From: UBA3478 sp049596955 | GTDB lineage: Bacteria; Bacteroidota; Bacteroidia; Flavobacteriales; Flavobacteriaceae | Assembly (NCBI GenBank): GCA_049596955.1 | Contig: JBMYMD010000013.1 | Coordinates: 1 to 64,000 of the forward strand | DNA length: 64,000 bases | Direction of reading: 5' to 3' | Shown here: piece after piece, positions 1 through 8,310 of the stretch | How the letters are laid out: every line of letters starts with the position of its first letter | Numbering within the stretch: the stretch's first letter is position 1 | Notes under the pieces: generated by a model | What the model saw: the letters and a program-made list of their open reading frames with translations, nothing else | What the model was told of the DNA's origin: nothing | Databases searched by the model: none | Position numbers and translations under genes: made by a program

Positions 1-33
1 AAAACAAGAAAAGAGATCAAAACTGACCTCTTT
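1..33 (-). terminator. Rho-independent terminator downstream of tRNA-Asn
   Basis: On the minus strand a 10-bp stem (one G-U pair) with a 4-base loop occupies 10-33. It is followed by TCTTGTTTT running to the window edge. It lies about 10 bases past the 3' end of the tRNA gene, where a terminator for a single tRNA transcript would be expected. The T-tract is interrupted, so strength is uncertain. Confidence 0.55.
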
Positions 34-43
34 TTAAAACTTG

Positions 44-117
44 CTCCCCCTCTTGGGCTCGAACCAAGGACCCTCTGATTAACAGTCAGATGCTCTAACC
101 AACTGAGCTAAGGAGGA
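44..117 (-). tRNA. tRNA-Asn (anticodon GTT)
   Basis: The minus strand folds into a standard cloverleaf of 74 nt. The 7-bp acceptor stem TCCTCCT/AGGGGGA contains one T-G pair, and the discriminator base is G. The D-arm contains AGCTCAGTTGGTTAGAGC, the anticodon loop reads CTGTTAATC, giving GTT for asparagine, and the T-arm contains GGTTCGAGCCC. The 3' CCA is not encoded (the next bases are CAA), so it must be added after transcription. A terminator-like hairpin follows immediately. Confidence 0.96.
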
Positions 118-209
118 ATTTCGCTTTGCAAGCGGGTGCAAATATAATGTTTATCTCAATTTGCACAAATAATAACGAAAGCTTTATTCGATTATTATTT
201 ATGATGTTC

Positions 210-1556
210 TTATTTGAAAATAAACTTATATAAATCGTTGCCGTTTGCAAATAAAAGTAGGGCAATCAGTAAAAAGAATCCGACCATTTGCGCGGTTTCC
301 ATAACCTTGTCGCTCGGCTTTCTGCCAGATACTATTTCATAGAGTAAAAACATGACATGACCTCCGTCCAATGCAGGTATAGGCAGAATATTCATGAAAG
401 CTAAAATGATCGAAATAAGTGCGGTGGTTGACCAAAAGTCCGCCCAGCTCCATGTGTCTGGAAATAGACTTCCAATAGCAGCGAATCCTCCAACACCTTT
501 GTAAGCTCCAGTAGCAGGATTAAAAATTTTCTTTAATTGCTTGACGTATGATCCAAGTGTGCTAACGCCCTTATTAATTCCAGCCGGAAAGGCCTCAAAA
601 AAGTTGTAGTTTACTTGAGTAACCCCCAGATAATTTAAATCTTCTAGGGTTTCAATAGGAGGAATTCCACTTAATACACCTATAGTCGCAGAGTCACTTA
701 CCATAAGGGTAATCGATTCCAAAGCACCGCTTGCTCTTCTAACTTCAGTACTAATTTCTTGACCTTTATACTTTTCTAAGATTGATTTGACTTCATCGTA
801 AAACTCGACCTTCTCACCGCCTAAACTAAGAATCTGATCTTCAACTTCAAGCCCTGCGTTCGCATTGTGTGAATCTTCAGGAATGGCTCCAATCATAAAC
901 GGAATTCGATAAGCCAAAAAGCGAGCTTTATCATCGTCATCTATAAGCTTTGAGATGAATCCTACCGGAATATCTTGTGTTTGTGTTTTTCCGTCTCTAA
1001 TGAGTGTAACTTCTTCTCCATTGACCAATTCTAAAAAGACAGAACGAAAAGATTCAATTGGTGATCCGTCTACAGCTAAGATCTTATCTCCAGTTTTAAG
1101 TCCTGCCGCATCTCCTATTTCTTCTTCTACAACCCAAACTCCACCTTTTAAACTGTCCATAGGTATGTATTGGTCACCGTAAGCCCATGCTAAACCGATA
1201 TAAATAATCACGGCTAAAACAAAATTTACAGTAACTCCACCTACCATGATAATCAATCTTTGCCAGGCGGGTTTTGCTCTGAATTCGTAGTCTTGAACAG
1301 GCTGCTTCATTTGCTCCTTATCCATAGACTCGTCTATCATTCCAGAGATTTTCACATATCCACCTAGGGGAAGCCATCCGATACCGTATTCTGTTTCTCC
1401 AATCTTTTTCTTGAAGAGCGAATATTTTATATCAAAAAACAGATAAAATTTTTCTACACGAGTCTTGAATAATTTGGCAGGAATGAAGTGCCCCAACTCG
1501 TGAAGAACAATTAAAATAGAGAGACTTATAAAGAATTGTACAATTTGAATGGCCAT
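210..1556 (-). CDS. rseP: RIP metalloprotease RseP (site-2 protease family)
   Basis: Intramembrane zinc metalloprotease of the S2P/RseP family. In related bacteria it cleaves membrane-bound anti-sigma factors or signal-peptide remnants inside the inner membrane. The zinc motif HELGH is at residues 19-23 in the first membrane segment, and the second metal-site motif NILPIPALDGGH lies near residue 390 in a late membrane segment. Two PDZ-like regions lie between them, at about 130-180 and 215-290. The length of 448 aa is typical of the family. It is transcribed alone, divergently from the SCO1-type gene, from a promoter with TAAATTTG at 1575-1582. The substrate anti-sigma factor cannot be told from this window. 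Confidence 0.95.
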   Translation of the reverse strand: MAIQIVQFFISLSILIVLHELGHFIPAKLFKTRVEKFYLFFDIKYSLFKKKIGETEYGIGWLPLGGYVKISGMIDESMDKEQMKQPVQDYEFRAKPAWQRLIIMVGGVTVNFVLAVIIYIGLAWAYGDQYIPMDSLKGGVWVVEEEIGDAAGLKTGDKILAVDGSPIESFRSVFLELVNGEEVTLIRDGKTQTQDIPVGFISKLIDDDDKARFLAYRIPFMIGAIPEDSHNANAGLEVEDQILSLGGEKVEFYDEVKSILEKYKGQEISTEVRRASGALESITLMVSDSATIGVLSGIPPIETLEDLNYLGVTQVNYNFFEAFPAGINKGVSTLGSYVKQLKKIFNPATGAYKGVGGFAAIGSLFPDTWSWADFWSTTALISIILAFMNILPIPALDGGHVMFLLYEIVSGRKPSDKVMETAQMVGFFLLIALLLFANGNDLYKFIFK

Positions 1557-1574
1557 ACCAGATAGTTATGGCTG

Positions 1575-1582
1575 CAAATTTA
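1575..1582 (-). promoter_or_regulatory. Bacteroidota -7 promoter element for rseP
   Basis: TAAATTTG on the minus strand matches the Bacteroidota -7 consensus TAnnTTTG and lies 18 bases before the rseP ATG. No clear -33 TTTG is visible. Assigned by motif and position only. Confidence 0.5.
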
Positions 1583-1614
1583 CCTCATTATGTTTAAAAT
1601 AAAAGCGTAGAAAC

Positions 1615-1622
1615 TACCTTTG
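1615..1622 (+). promoter_or_regulatory. -7 promoter element abutting the SCO1-type gene
   Basis: TACCTTTG matches TAnnTTTG and is followed by exactly four bases and then the ATG at 1627. With the usual spacing the transcript would begin at or next to the A of the start codon, which predicts a leaderless mRNA. The same arrangement recurs at 22107, 46872 and 45831 (minus strand). Confidence 0.55.
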
Positions 1623-1626
1623 TGAA

Positions 1627-2301
1627 ATGATTAACTTCTTTTCCAGATTTAAATTCTTTTTTGCAGTCTTAGGAGTACTGTCGGTAATCATCGTATTCTT
1701 GTTTTACAACGCCTTAAAGCCTGAAGAGCGCCTTCCGATTTATCAGCCTAACATGGTCAGTACTACACTTGTAGATAGCAGCATGCAGTACGTAAGAAAA
1801 TACCATAGTATTGCTGACTTTAAATTGGTCAATCAAAATGGAGATACCATTACGCAAAACACCTATGCAGGTAAGATTTATGTGGCAGATTTTTTCTTTA
1901 CTACCTGTCCTTCAATCTGTCCGGTAATGACCGCCAATTTAGCTGAGGTTCAAGACGAATTTAAAGATGACAACGAAGTACTATTACTGTCTCATTCTGT
2001 GACTCCAGAGATTGATTCTGTTGCCCAACTCAAGAAGTACGCCATAGAAAAAGGGGTTATCGATAAAAAGTGGAATCTGGTGACTGGCGATAAAAAGCAG
2101 ATTTATGAATTGGCAAGAAAATCTTACATGGCGGTAATGAATGATGGAGATGGCGGTGCCTATGATATGATTCATACCGAGAATTTCATGCTTATTGATA
2201 AAGAACGTCGTATTCGTGGTTATTACGATGGCACCAACAGAGAAGAGGTACAGAAATTGATTAGAGATATTGAGATTTTAAAAAGTACTTACTCCAATTA
2301 A
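1627..2301 (+). CDS. SCO1/SenC family copper chaperone
   Basis: Membrane-anchored thioredoxin-fold protein of the SCO1/SenC/PrrC family, which helps deliver copper to the CuA centre of cytochrome c oxidase. An N-terminal membrane anchor spans about residues 9-27. The copper-binding CxxxC motif is C94-P-S-I-C98, and the conserved distal histidine is H183 in the IHTENF segment, so all three expected ligands are present. The length of 224 aa is normal. No cytochrome oxidase gene is next to it here. The start is supported by the promoter element ending four bases upstream. Confidence 0.92.
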   Translation: MINFFSRFKFFFAVLGVLSVIIVFLFYNALKPEERLPIYQPNMVSTTLVDSSMQYVRKYHSIADFKLVNQNGDTITQNTYAGKIYVADFFFTTCPSICPVMTANLAEVQDEFKDDNEVLLLSHSVTPEIDSVAQLKKYAIEKGVIDKKWNLVTGDKKQIYELARKSYMAVMNDGDGGAYDMIHTENFMLIDKERRIRGYYDGTNREEVQKLIRDIEILKSTYSN

Positions 2302-2319
2302 TTCCTTCAATATTTTCGT

Positions 2320-2327
2320 TATTTTTG
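2320..2327 (+). promoter_or_regulatory. -7 promoter element for the feo operon
   Basis: TATTTTTG matches TAnnTTTG and lies 29 bases before the GTG start of feoA, in the 55-base gap after the SCO1-type gene. I see no obvious Fur box in the short leader. Confidence 0.5.
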
Positions 2328-2356
2328 ACTACTTAAAATAATTCTAAATAAGAAAA

Positions 2357-2581
2357 GTGAAGAAACTGTCACAACTCAATGTAGGAGAGAAGGCCATAAT
2401 TGCCTCGTTTGAAGAAGACGCCGTGCCGGTAAAATTGTTAGAATTAGGATGTCTGCCTGGTAATCAAATTGTGCTTCACAGCATTGCCCCCTTAAAAGAC
2501 CCTATTTGTGTAGAACTCGAAGGATCACAAATTGCTATTCGAAGAGAAACTGCCGTTAGAATTTTTGTTGAAACGGTCTAA
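2357..2581 (+). CDS. feoA: Ferrous iron transport protein A
   Basis: A 74-residue FeoA of the SH3-like fold, a small cytoplasmic partner of the FeoB ferrous-iron permease. The family signatures are visible: LNVGEKAII near the N-terminus, KLLELGCLPG in the middle and the IAIRRETAVRIFV ending. Translation starts at a GTG, because there is no in-frame ATG before the conserved L-x-x-L-x-x-GE region. It is followed after 17 bases by feoB, so the two are an operon. Its promoter element is at 2320-2327. Confidence 0.93.
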   Translation: MKKLSQLNVGEKAIIASFEEDAVPVKLLELGCLPGNQIVLHSIAPLKDPICVELEGSQIAIRRETAVRIFVETV

Positions 2582-2598
2582 ATGCGAAGTGCCAAATC

Positions 2599-4716
2599 AT
2601 GAGTTCAAATCCCCTTAAAGTTGCTCTTATCGGTAACCCTAATACGGGAAAAACCTCTGTATTTAATGCCCTTACAGGCCTGCGCCAAAAGGTTGGAAAT
2701 TACCCTGGTATAACGGTTGAGAAAAAGACAGGTCGTTGTAGTTTAAATGAATCTACTACCGCAGATATTATTGATTTACCGGGGACTTATAGTTTAAATA
2801 CAACATCTTTAGACGAGAGTGTTGCTGTTGAAATTCTACTCAATAAAAAGAATACAGATCACCCAGATGTGATTGTTGTAGTCGCCGAAGTAGAACACCT
2901 CAAGCGAAATCTTCTGCTTTTTACACAAATTAAAGATTTGAAAATCCCAACCCTTTTAGTCATTAATATGGCCGATCGAATGGCTAAAAAAGGGATTGAA
3001 ATCGACGTAGAAACACTCGAAAAAGAATTAAACACCAAGGTCATTTTAGTCAGTACTAGAAGTGAAACAGGAATTAATGAGCTTAAAACGCAACTCCTAA
3101 ATCATCAAGAGTTAAACACTGAGGCATGTACCGATATTACTGCCATAGATCAGGTCTATTTTAAACAACTGAAATCGACCTTTTTAAGTTTTGACTCCTA
3201 CAAGCTTTGGTTGCTCATTACCCAGGATGTGAATTTCATGCCCATTGAGAAAAAACCTCCACTCCAAAAGGAAAACCTGACCAGTACCAAAACAAAAGCG
3301 GAGTTAAAAAAATTACAACATAAGGAAACTGTACTGCGCTATAAATTCATAAATGCAGCAATAAGCAAAGCTTATATTAAAAACAGACTAAAAGCAGAAG
3401 GCTGGGAGGGTGATCTCGATCGAATACTGACCAATAAATTCTTGGGCTTTATCATTTTTGGAGTAATACTACTCACGATTTTTCAAGTCATTTTCGACTT
3501 TAGTAGTATTCCTATGGATGCCATTGACGGGCTTTTTGCAGGCTTAGCTCAAGTTGTTCAAGATAGCTTGCCAGCGGGAGTTTTTACCGATTTACTATCC
3601 GATGGACTTATAGCCGGAATAGGAGGGGTAGTCATTTTCATTCCTCAGATCGCTTTTCTGAGTTTCTTTATTGCATTGCTCGAAGAGAGCGGTTATATGT
3701 CACGAGTGGTGTTTATGGTAGATCGTATTATGCGACCTTTCGGATTGAGCGGTAAAAGTATTGTGCCTTTGATGACTGGGACGGCTTGTGCAATTCCTGC
3801 TGTTATGGCCACGAGAAATATTGAGAATTGGAAAGACCGTTTGATTACCATTTTAGTAGTCCCTTTTACCACTTGTTCTGCTCGGCTCCCCGTCTACTTA
3901 ATCATTATTTCACTCGTTATTCCAAATGAGCGTTTTCTAGGACTTGGATTACAACCTTTAGTATTGACCCTGCTTTATTTTTTGGGTTTTGCTATGGCTT
4001 TATTAGCTGCTGCCGTGCTCAATGGAGTACTTAAAATTCCAAAGACAGACTTCTTCATGGTAGAGATGCCTCCTCTGCGTAGACCCCAAGTTAAAAATGT
4101 GGGAATCACCGTATATGAAAAGACCAAAAGTTTTTTAACTGAGGCAGGACGTTTGATTTTAGCACTTTCGGTAATTATTTGGTTTTTGGGTTCCAATGGT
4201 ATAGGAAAGGATTTTAAAAACGCCGAACAAATAGTGACTACTCGGGTTGAAGCATCAGAAATGATTTGGACTGAAGAAGCTGTTGAGCATGAAATTTCCA
4301 ACTACAAATTAGAACACTCTTTCATCGGATATATGGGTAAAGCAATCGAGCCCATGGTGAAACCCATGGGCTTAGATTGGAAAATAGGTATAGCACTGAT
4401 CACCTCTTTTGCAGCAAGAGAAGTGTTTGTCGGAACCTTGGCTACAATTTATAGCGTTGATGAAGAAGATCAGCAAACCATTCGAGAAAAAATGGATTCC
4501 GAGCGCACCTCAAGCGGTTTGAAACGTTTCAACTTGGCTTCTGGAATTGCTATACTCCTCTTTTACGCCTTTGCCATGCAATGTATGAGTACCCTTGCTA
4601 TTGTAAAAAAAGAAACCAACAGCTGGAAATGGCCAATGTTACAGTTAGGGGCTATGACACTTATAGCTTACATCTGTGCAGTAGGCAGTTATCAATTAAT
4701 TATTCCTTACATTTAA
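2599..4716 (+). CDS. feoB: Ferrous iron transporter B
   Basis: GTP-driven inner-membrane Fe(II) permease. The N-terminal G-protein domain has the P-loop GNPNTGKT at residues 12-19, G3 DLPG at 59-62 and an NMAD specificity motif near 125. A helical insertion follows, then a polytopic membrane domain from about residue 275 with the two Gate regions and the conserved segments CAIPAVMATR and TTCSARLPVYL. At 705 aa it is a full-length bacterial FeoB. It lies between feoA and a tiny Cys-rich gene, and no separate FeoC is present. Confidence 0.96.
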   Translation: MSSNPLKVALIGNPNTGKTSVFNALTGLRQKVGNYPGITVEKKTGRCSLNESTTADIIDLPGTYSLNTTSLDESVAVEILLNKKNTDHPDVIVVVAEVEHLKRNLLLFTQIKDLKIPTLLVINMADRMAKKGIEIDVETLEKELNTKVILVSTRSETGINELKTQLLNHQELNTEACTDITAIDQVYFKQLKSTFLSFDSYKLWLLITQDVNFMPIEKKPPLQKENLTSTKTKAELKKLQHKETVLRYKFINAAISKAYIKNRLKAEGWEGDLDRILTNKFLGFIIFGVILLTIFQVIFDFSSIPMDAIDGLFAGLAQVVQDSLPAGVFTDLLSDGLIAGIGGVVIFIPQIAFLSFFIALLEESGYMSRVVFMVDRIMRPFGLSGKSIVPLMTGTACAIPAVMATRNIENWKDRLITILVVPFTTCSARLPVYLIIISLVIPNERFLGLGLQPLVLTLLYFLGFAMALLAAAVLNGVLKIPKTDFFMVEMPPLRRPQVKNVGITVYEKTKSFLTEAGRLILALSVIIWFLGSNGIGKDFKNAEQIVTTRVEASEMIWTEEAVEHEISNYKLEHSFIGYMGKAIEPMVKPMGLDWKIGIALITSFAAREVFVGTLATIYSVDEEDQQTIREKMDSERTSSGLKRFNLASGIAILLFYAFAMQCMSTLAIVKKETNSWKWPMLQLGAMTLIAYICAVGSYQLIIPYI

Positions 4717-4719
4717 GAC

Positions 4720-4878
4720 ATGCAAGATGTACTAGTCGGAATCAGTTTATTCATTTCTTTGGCTTATTTGTTGAAGCATTTTGGAGTATTAAAGTATTCT
4801 TTATCACCCTTGAACAAAACAAAGAAGCCGTCGGCACACAATTGCGCATCTTCAGATTGTAAATGCGGTTCTAAATGA
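4720..4878 (+). CDS. FeoB-associated Cys-rich small membrane protein
   Basis: A 52-residue ORF that starts three bases after the feoB stop. Residues 4-20 form one hydrophobic helix (VLVGISLFISLAYLLKH). The tail is basic and ends with three cysteines in the pattern C-x6-C-x-C (HNCASSDCKCGSK). Small one-helix proteins with a Cys-rich tail directly after feoB are known as FeoB-associated Cys-rich membrane proteins; this assignment rests on position and architecture. Its stop codon overlaps the next start in ATGA, so translation is probably coupled. A longer overlapping frame (4581-4862) is a shadow. Confidence 0.72.
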   Translation: MQDVLVGISLFISLAYLLKHFGVLKYSLSPLNKTKKPSAHNCASSDCKCGSK

Positions 4879-5267
4879 AGCAGAGTTTTTTAATACTTTT
4901 TCTAATGCTGTTGACGGCCTCTTGTGGGAGTTCAAAATCAACCGTTGGCGCCAATGAGCTCAGAGACGAACTCAACAATCGCAACAGAACATCAATGACC
5001 CTTATGGATCTTTTGCGTCAAAAGCCAGGAATTTTCATGTCAAGAGGAGTTCCTGTCTTAATGGCTGCAGCCAACTCATTCAATGGCGAAAAAAGTTTCG
5101 AGCCGCTTTACGTTGTCAATGGATTTATTGTGGGAAATTCTTTTAGAGATTTACGTGTACTCATCGACCCGAACTCTGTAAAATCTATTAAGGTTGTAAA
5201 AGTAGCAGAGGCTTCAAAATACGGCTCCAGAGGTGGAAACGGAGCTATAGAAATCACCACCTACTAA
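4875..5267 (+). CDS. Lipoprotein with a free-standing TonB-receptor plug-like domain
   Basis: 130 aa. A lipoprotein signal peptide ends in the lipobox LTASC, with Cys17 as the likely lipidated residue. The rest resembles only the plug of SusC/TonB-dependent receptors: PLYVVNGFIVG, then IDPNSVKSIKVVKVAEASKYGSRGGNGAIEITTY, which parallels the receptor pattern of a carrier loop, an I-x-P-x-x-V/I-x-S-I-x-V-x-K core and YGSRGxNGxIxITT. No beta-barrel follows. It is translationally coupled to the Cys-rich gene by an ATGA overlap, so it belongs to the feo transcript. Its function is unknown. Its last 14 bases overlap the convergent DUF2141 gene. Confidence 0.75.
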   Translation: MKQSFLILFLMLLTASCGSSKSTVGANELRDELNNRNRTSMTLMDLLRQKPGIFMSRGVPVLMAAANSFNGEKSFEPLYVVNGFIVGNSFRDLRVLIDPNSVKSIKVVKVAEASKYGSRGGNGAIEITTY

Positions 5268-5679
5268 GCTCAATTTTTATCGTTTTATTTTCATCTAGAA
5301 CAAATTTACACTCCTCAAAAGTAGGAGGTCCAAACGCTTTCATTTTTCCAATAGAAAATCCAAGAGCCTCTTTGGGAATGCCTAAAAAATTCTTGTCTAA
5401 TTTTTGATTCGCATTGGCGTCGTGAAAAACAGCGATAGCATACTCACCTGATTCTAAATTGGTAAAGCTCAAAAGATTTGTGGCGTTGTATACCTTTTGA
5501 GTTTTGGCTTTGTAGACTCTTTTAAAATTTAAAAAAGCATCCTCTTGATTGTATATCGCCACACTCATCTCACCAATAAGATCTCTTGCTCCACTTATTT
5601 CAACACGAAGGGTGTGCTGAGCGTAGGATGAAAAACTAAAGGTAAAAAAGGCAATTAGAGCAAGTACTTGTCTGATCAT
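5254..5679 (-). CDS. DUF2141 domain secreted protein
   Basis: 141 aa with a signal peptide (residues 1-20, cleavage after SSYA-Q). The mature part matches the DUF2141 pattern: an SVAIYNQEDAFL segment, NLESGEYAIAVFHDANANQKLDKNFLGIPKEALGFS, and a beta-strand ending. The DANANQKLD stretch resembles a small acidic, possibly metal-binding loop. The molecular role of this family is not established. Its start overlaps the stop of the S9 peptidase gene by four bases (ATGA), so the two form an operon. Its 3' end overlaps the convergent lipoprotein gene by 14 bases. Confidence 0.85.
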   Translation of the reverse strand: MIRQVLALIAFFTFSFSSYAQHTLRVEISGARDLIGEMSVAIYNQEDAFLNFKRVYKAKTQKVYNATNLLSFTNLESGEYAIAVFHDANANQKLDKNFLGIPKEALGFSIGKMKAFGPPTFEECKFVLDENKTIKIELSRW

Positions 5680-7703
5680 AAAGTGGTATATCGATTAAAC
5701 CACGCTAAGGTATGCGCAATCTTTGTCATAAGATTGCTCGGGCGATTCGCAATACCGTGACTTGCCTCGGGAATTTCGACCAAAACCGTTTCAACTTTTC
5801 TGAGTTTCAAAGCGTGATACAGTTGCTTAGATTCACTCGGAGGTGTTCTGAGGTCATTCATGCCTACCATGACCATAGTTGGGGTATTGATGTTCTCCAC
5901 TAAAGATAGGGGAGAGAAATTCCAATAGTCTTCAAAATTTTCCCAAGGTTGACCTGGGAATCTCGTATTTGCATAGCCGTAATAGTTGTCTGCTACCAAG
6001 GTTTTCGATATCCAATTTACCACAGGCTTGACTACAACAGCCGCTTCGAAACGATCATTTTTTCCTATCATCCAAGCTGACATAATACCACCTGCACTAC
6101 CACCTGCTACAAAGAGTTGGTCTTCATGAGCAATTCCTTTGGCGATACAAGCGTCAACCCCGTCCATAACATCGATATAGTCCTCACCAGGATAATTGTG
6201 ATATAGTAAATTGGCAAACTCTTCTCCGTAACTGGTGCTTCCTCTAGGATTGGGATAGAATACGATATACCCAGCCGCCGCGTACAATTGCATTTCAAAT
6301 GAAAAACGATCACCGTAGTTTGAGATAGGTCCTCCATGATTTTCTACCATAAAGGGATATTTTTTTGACGCATCGTAATTGGGCGGATAAACAATCCAAC
6401 CTTGAATTGGTCTTTGATCAAAACTTGAGCGGTACCAGATTTCTTCAACTTGCCCCAAGGTTCTGTTAGCAAAAAAGTCTTCGTTTAGTTTTGTAATAAG
6501 GTAAGGTGCTTTGTTGTTTTTGCGCTTGATAGCCAAATCCGCAGGGCGCTCTGGAGTACTGTGGGTATACACTACAGTTCCTTGGTTCGAAACGCTCATA
6601 GATCCACTTGCATAGGGTCTACCTATGGTTGTTCCTCCTACATTCGATGCGAGAGGTCTAAATCTTTTCTTTAGATCGATATATCCAATTTTTCCATTAC
6701 CATTTTCATCATAGCTCAGGTATAAACCACCGGCATTAGCATCCCAATACATGTTTTTGATGTCTAAATCAAGCTCATCGGTAAGTACCATTTTTTCAGA
6801 TCCGTCTAGCTTCATCAAATGTAATTTCATGCTTTGGTGCGCTTGAACCTTATCTTCAAAGCTTAAATAGGCGATGTATTGGCAATCAGGAGAAACCTTT
6901 GGCATTCGGTCTGGGCCTTGACGGTCAGTAATCGCGGTAATTTCCAAATTGTCCATATTTAGGCTATAGATTTCAGAGTTTCTAAAATCGTATTCCCAGT
7001 TATCATTTCGATTGGCAGAGAAGAAAAGGCGTTTAGCATCAGCAGAAAAACTGAGCTGCCCGCGGTGGTTGTAATCTCCACTTGTCAATTTACGAAGGGC
7101 TCCACCTTCGGCAGACATCATAAAGAGGTGTGAAAATCCAGGTTTCATATATCCTCTTCCGTCAGCCTCGTGCTTTAAACGGTCCGTTACTCTAGGTGTT
7201 GCCGCCCATTTAGCCCCTTTTGGTTTTGCTGGAATTTTTGCGATGACCGGAGCTGGGCTCGGAATAAACATACTAAAGGCGAGATGCTTGCCATCAGGAG
7301 TCCAAGTTAGACTCGAAGGGCTTTGGTCAAGTTGAGAGATCTTTGCGCTTTGTTGACTTTTCATCCAATACATAAAAACCTCACTACCCTGATCTGTACT
7401 GCTGATAAAAGCAATTCGATCTCCTGAAGGTGACCAACGTGCACTAGATTCACTCTTTTCTCTTGAGGTGAGTTTGTGATGGTCACTGCCGTCAGATTTC
7501 ATGATCCAAAGAGAGCCGGTTGCTCTGTCATTCATTTTATCGTGACTCATTTTGCGATAGACTACGTATCTTCCGTCTGGAGAAATTTGTGGATCGCTTG
7601 CATACTGAAGTTCAAAAATATCATCAAGTTTTAGTGATTCTTTTTGAAAACCATAGGTAAACTGCAACGTTACAAGGAGTAAAGTAAGAACCTTCTTTGT
7701 CAT
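5676..7703 (-). CDS. S9 family peptidase (acyl-aminoacyl/dipeptidyl peptidase-like)
   Basis: Secreted prolyl-oligopeptidase-family serine peptidase of 675 aa. A signal peptide is followed by a beta-propeller built of PD40/TolB-like repeats (for example DPQISPDGRYVVYR and SARWSPSGDRIAFIS) up to about residue 400, then an alpha/beta-hydrolase domain. The nucleophile is Ser536 in GGSAGG, the probable acid is Asp617 (MNDLRTPP) and the base is His649 (EASHGI), so the catalytic triad is complete. These enzymes release short peptides or acylated residues in the periplasm. The next gene downstream is DUF2141, coupled by ATGA. Confidence 0.92.
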   Translation of the reverse strand: MTKKVLTLLLVTLQFTYGFQKESLKLDDIFELQYASDPQISPDGRYVVYRKMSHDKMNDRATGSLWIMKSDGSDHHKLTSREKSESSARWSPSGDRIAFISSTDQGSEVFMYWMKSQQSAKISQLDQSPSSLTWTPDGKHLAFSMFIPSPAPVIAKIPAKPKGAKWAATPRVTDRLKHEADGRGYMKPGFSHLFMMSAEGGALRKLTSGDYNHRGQLSFSADAKRLFFSANRNDNWEYDFRNSEIYSLNMDNLEITAITDRQGPDRMPKVSPDCQYIAYLSFEDKVQAHQSMKLHLMKLDGSEKMVLTDELDLDIKNMYWDANAGGLYLSYDENGNGKIGYIDLKKRFRPLASNVGGTTIGRPYASGSMSVSNQGTVVYTHSTPERPADLAIKRKNNKAPYLITKLNEDFFANRTLGQVEEIWYRSSFDQRPIQGWIVYPPNYDASKKYPFMVENHGGPISNYGDRFSFEMQLYAAAGYIVFYPNPRGSTSYGEEFANLLYHNYPGEDYIDVMDGVDACIAKGIAHEDQLFVAGGSAGGIMSAWMIGKNDRFEAAVVVKPVVNWISKTLVADNYYGYANTRFPGQPWENFEDYWNFSPLSLVENINTPTMVMVGMNDLRTPPSESKQLYHALKLRKVETVLVEIPEASHGIANRPSNLMTKIAHTLAWFNRYTTL

Positions 7704-7719
7704 GATTTTTGGGTTTATT

Positions 7720-7727
7720 CAAATATA
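7720..7727 (-). promoter_or_regulatory. -7 promoter element for the S9 peptidase operon
   Basis: TATATTTG on the minus strand matches TAnnTTTG and lies 16 bases upstream of the peptidase ATG. It is the only good match in the divergent gap. Confidence 0.5.
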
Positions 7728-7818
7728 GAAATGAAAATTAAGTATTATTCTTACAAAATAATGAAGGTATCGTTTGACGGCATATATTCACGATAAATTC
7801 ACAGCTTCCTGAAACAAA

Positions 7819-8310
7819 ATGGATACAGCCTCGATAAAACAACTCAAAGACACGTTAAGTACACTCGGTAGAGAAGAGCTTACAGGACTTTTACTACGAA
7901 TGGTCAAGTTCAAAAAAGAAAACAAAGAACTATTGACTTTTTTGCTTTATGAAGCAGGTGATTTAGACGCTTATGTTTATGAAACCTCTCAAGAAATCAA
8001 AGATGAATTTGAAAATTACCGATTAAAAACGGCTTACTACAAAAGAAAGGGATGTAGGCGTATACTGCGCATACTTAAGAAATACATCAAATACGCAGCT
8101 GACAAAGAAGTTGAAGTCCGCTTACTCTTGGCTTATGTTTCTATGGTGGCTGAATCCAAAGCATTCATCACTGACAGGGTCATTCAAAAAATAGCATTTA
8201 GACAACTCTTACTGGCAGAAAAAAGTATTGTCAAATTGCATGAAGATTTACAGTACGAGTACAAACTTGAACTCGAAGAACTCATAAGGCGTATACCTCA
8301 AACGCTTTAG
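7819..8310 (+). CDS. Hypothetical helical protein (163 aa)
   Basis: I do not recognise a named family with certainty. The protein is cytoplasmic, without a signal peptide, rich in Lys, Glu and Leu, and predicted to be almost entirely alpha-helical. It has a basic stretch YYKRKGCRRILRILKKYIKY at about residues 74-93, and leucine spacing that suggests helical repeats of the TPR/HEAT kind. Codon use and composition match the neighbours. It is a single-gene unit, divergent from the S9 peptidase and convergent with the ZIP transporter, whose stop codon it overlaps by four bases. Confidence 0.75.
   Translation: MDTASIKQLKDTLSTLGREELTGLLLRMVKFKKENKELLTFLLYEAGDLDAYVYETSQEIKDEFENYRLKTAYYKRKGCRRILRILKKYIKYAADKEVEVRLLLAYVSMVAESKAFITDRVIQKIAFRQLLLAEKSIVKLHEDLQYEYKLELEELIRRIPQTL

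Noticed and set aside
955..1182. ORF antisense to rseP
   Set aside because: Ser/Pro/Thr-rich shadow of a real gene on the other strand, without any domain.
4581..4862. 93-residue ORF on the plus strand across the feoB end
   Set aside because: It overlaps the well-supported feoB tail and the FeoB-associated small gene in another frame and has no recognisable domain. The 52-residue frame at 4720 has better start spacing, coupling and architecture.
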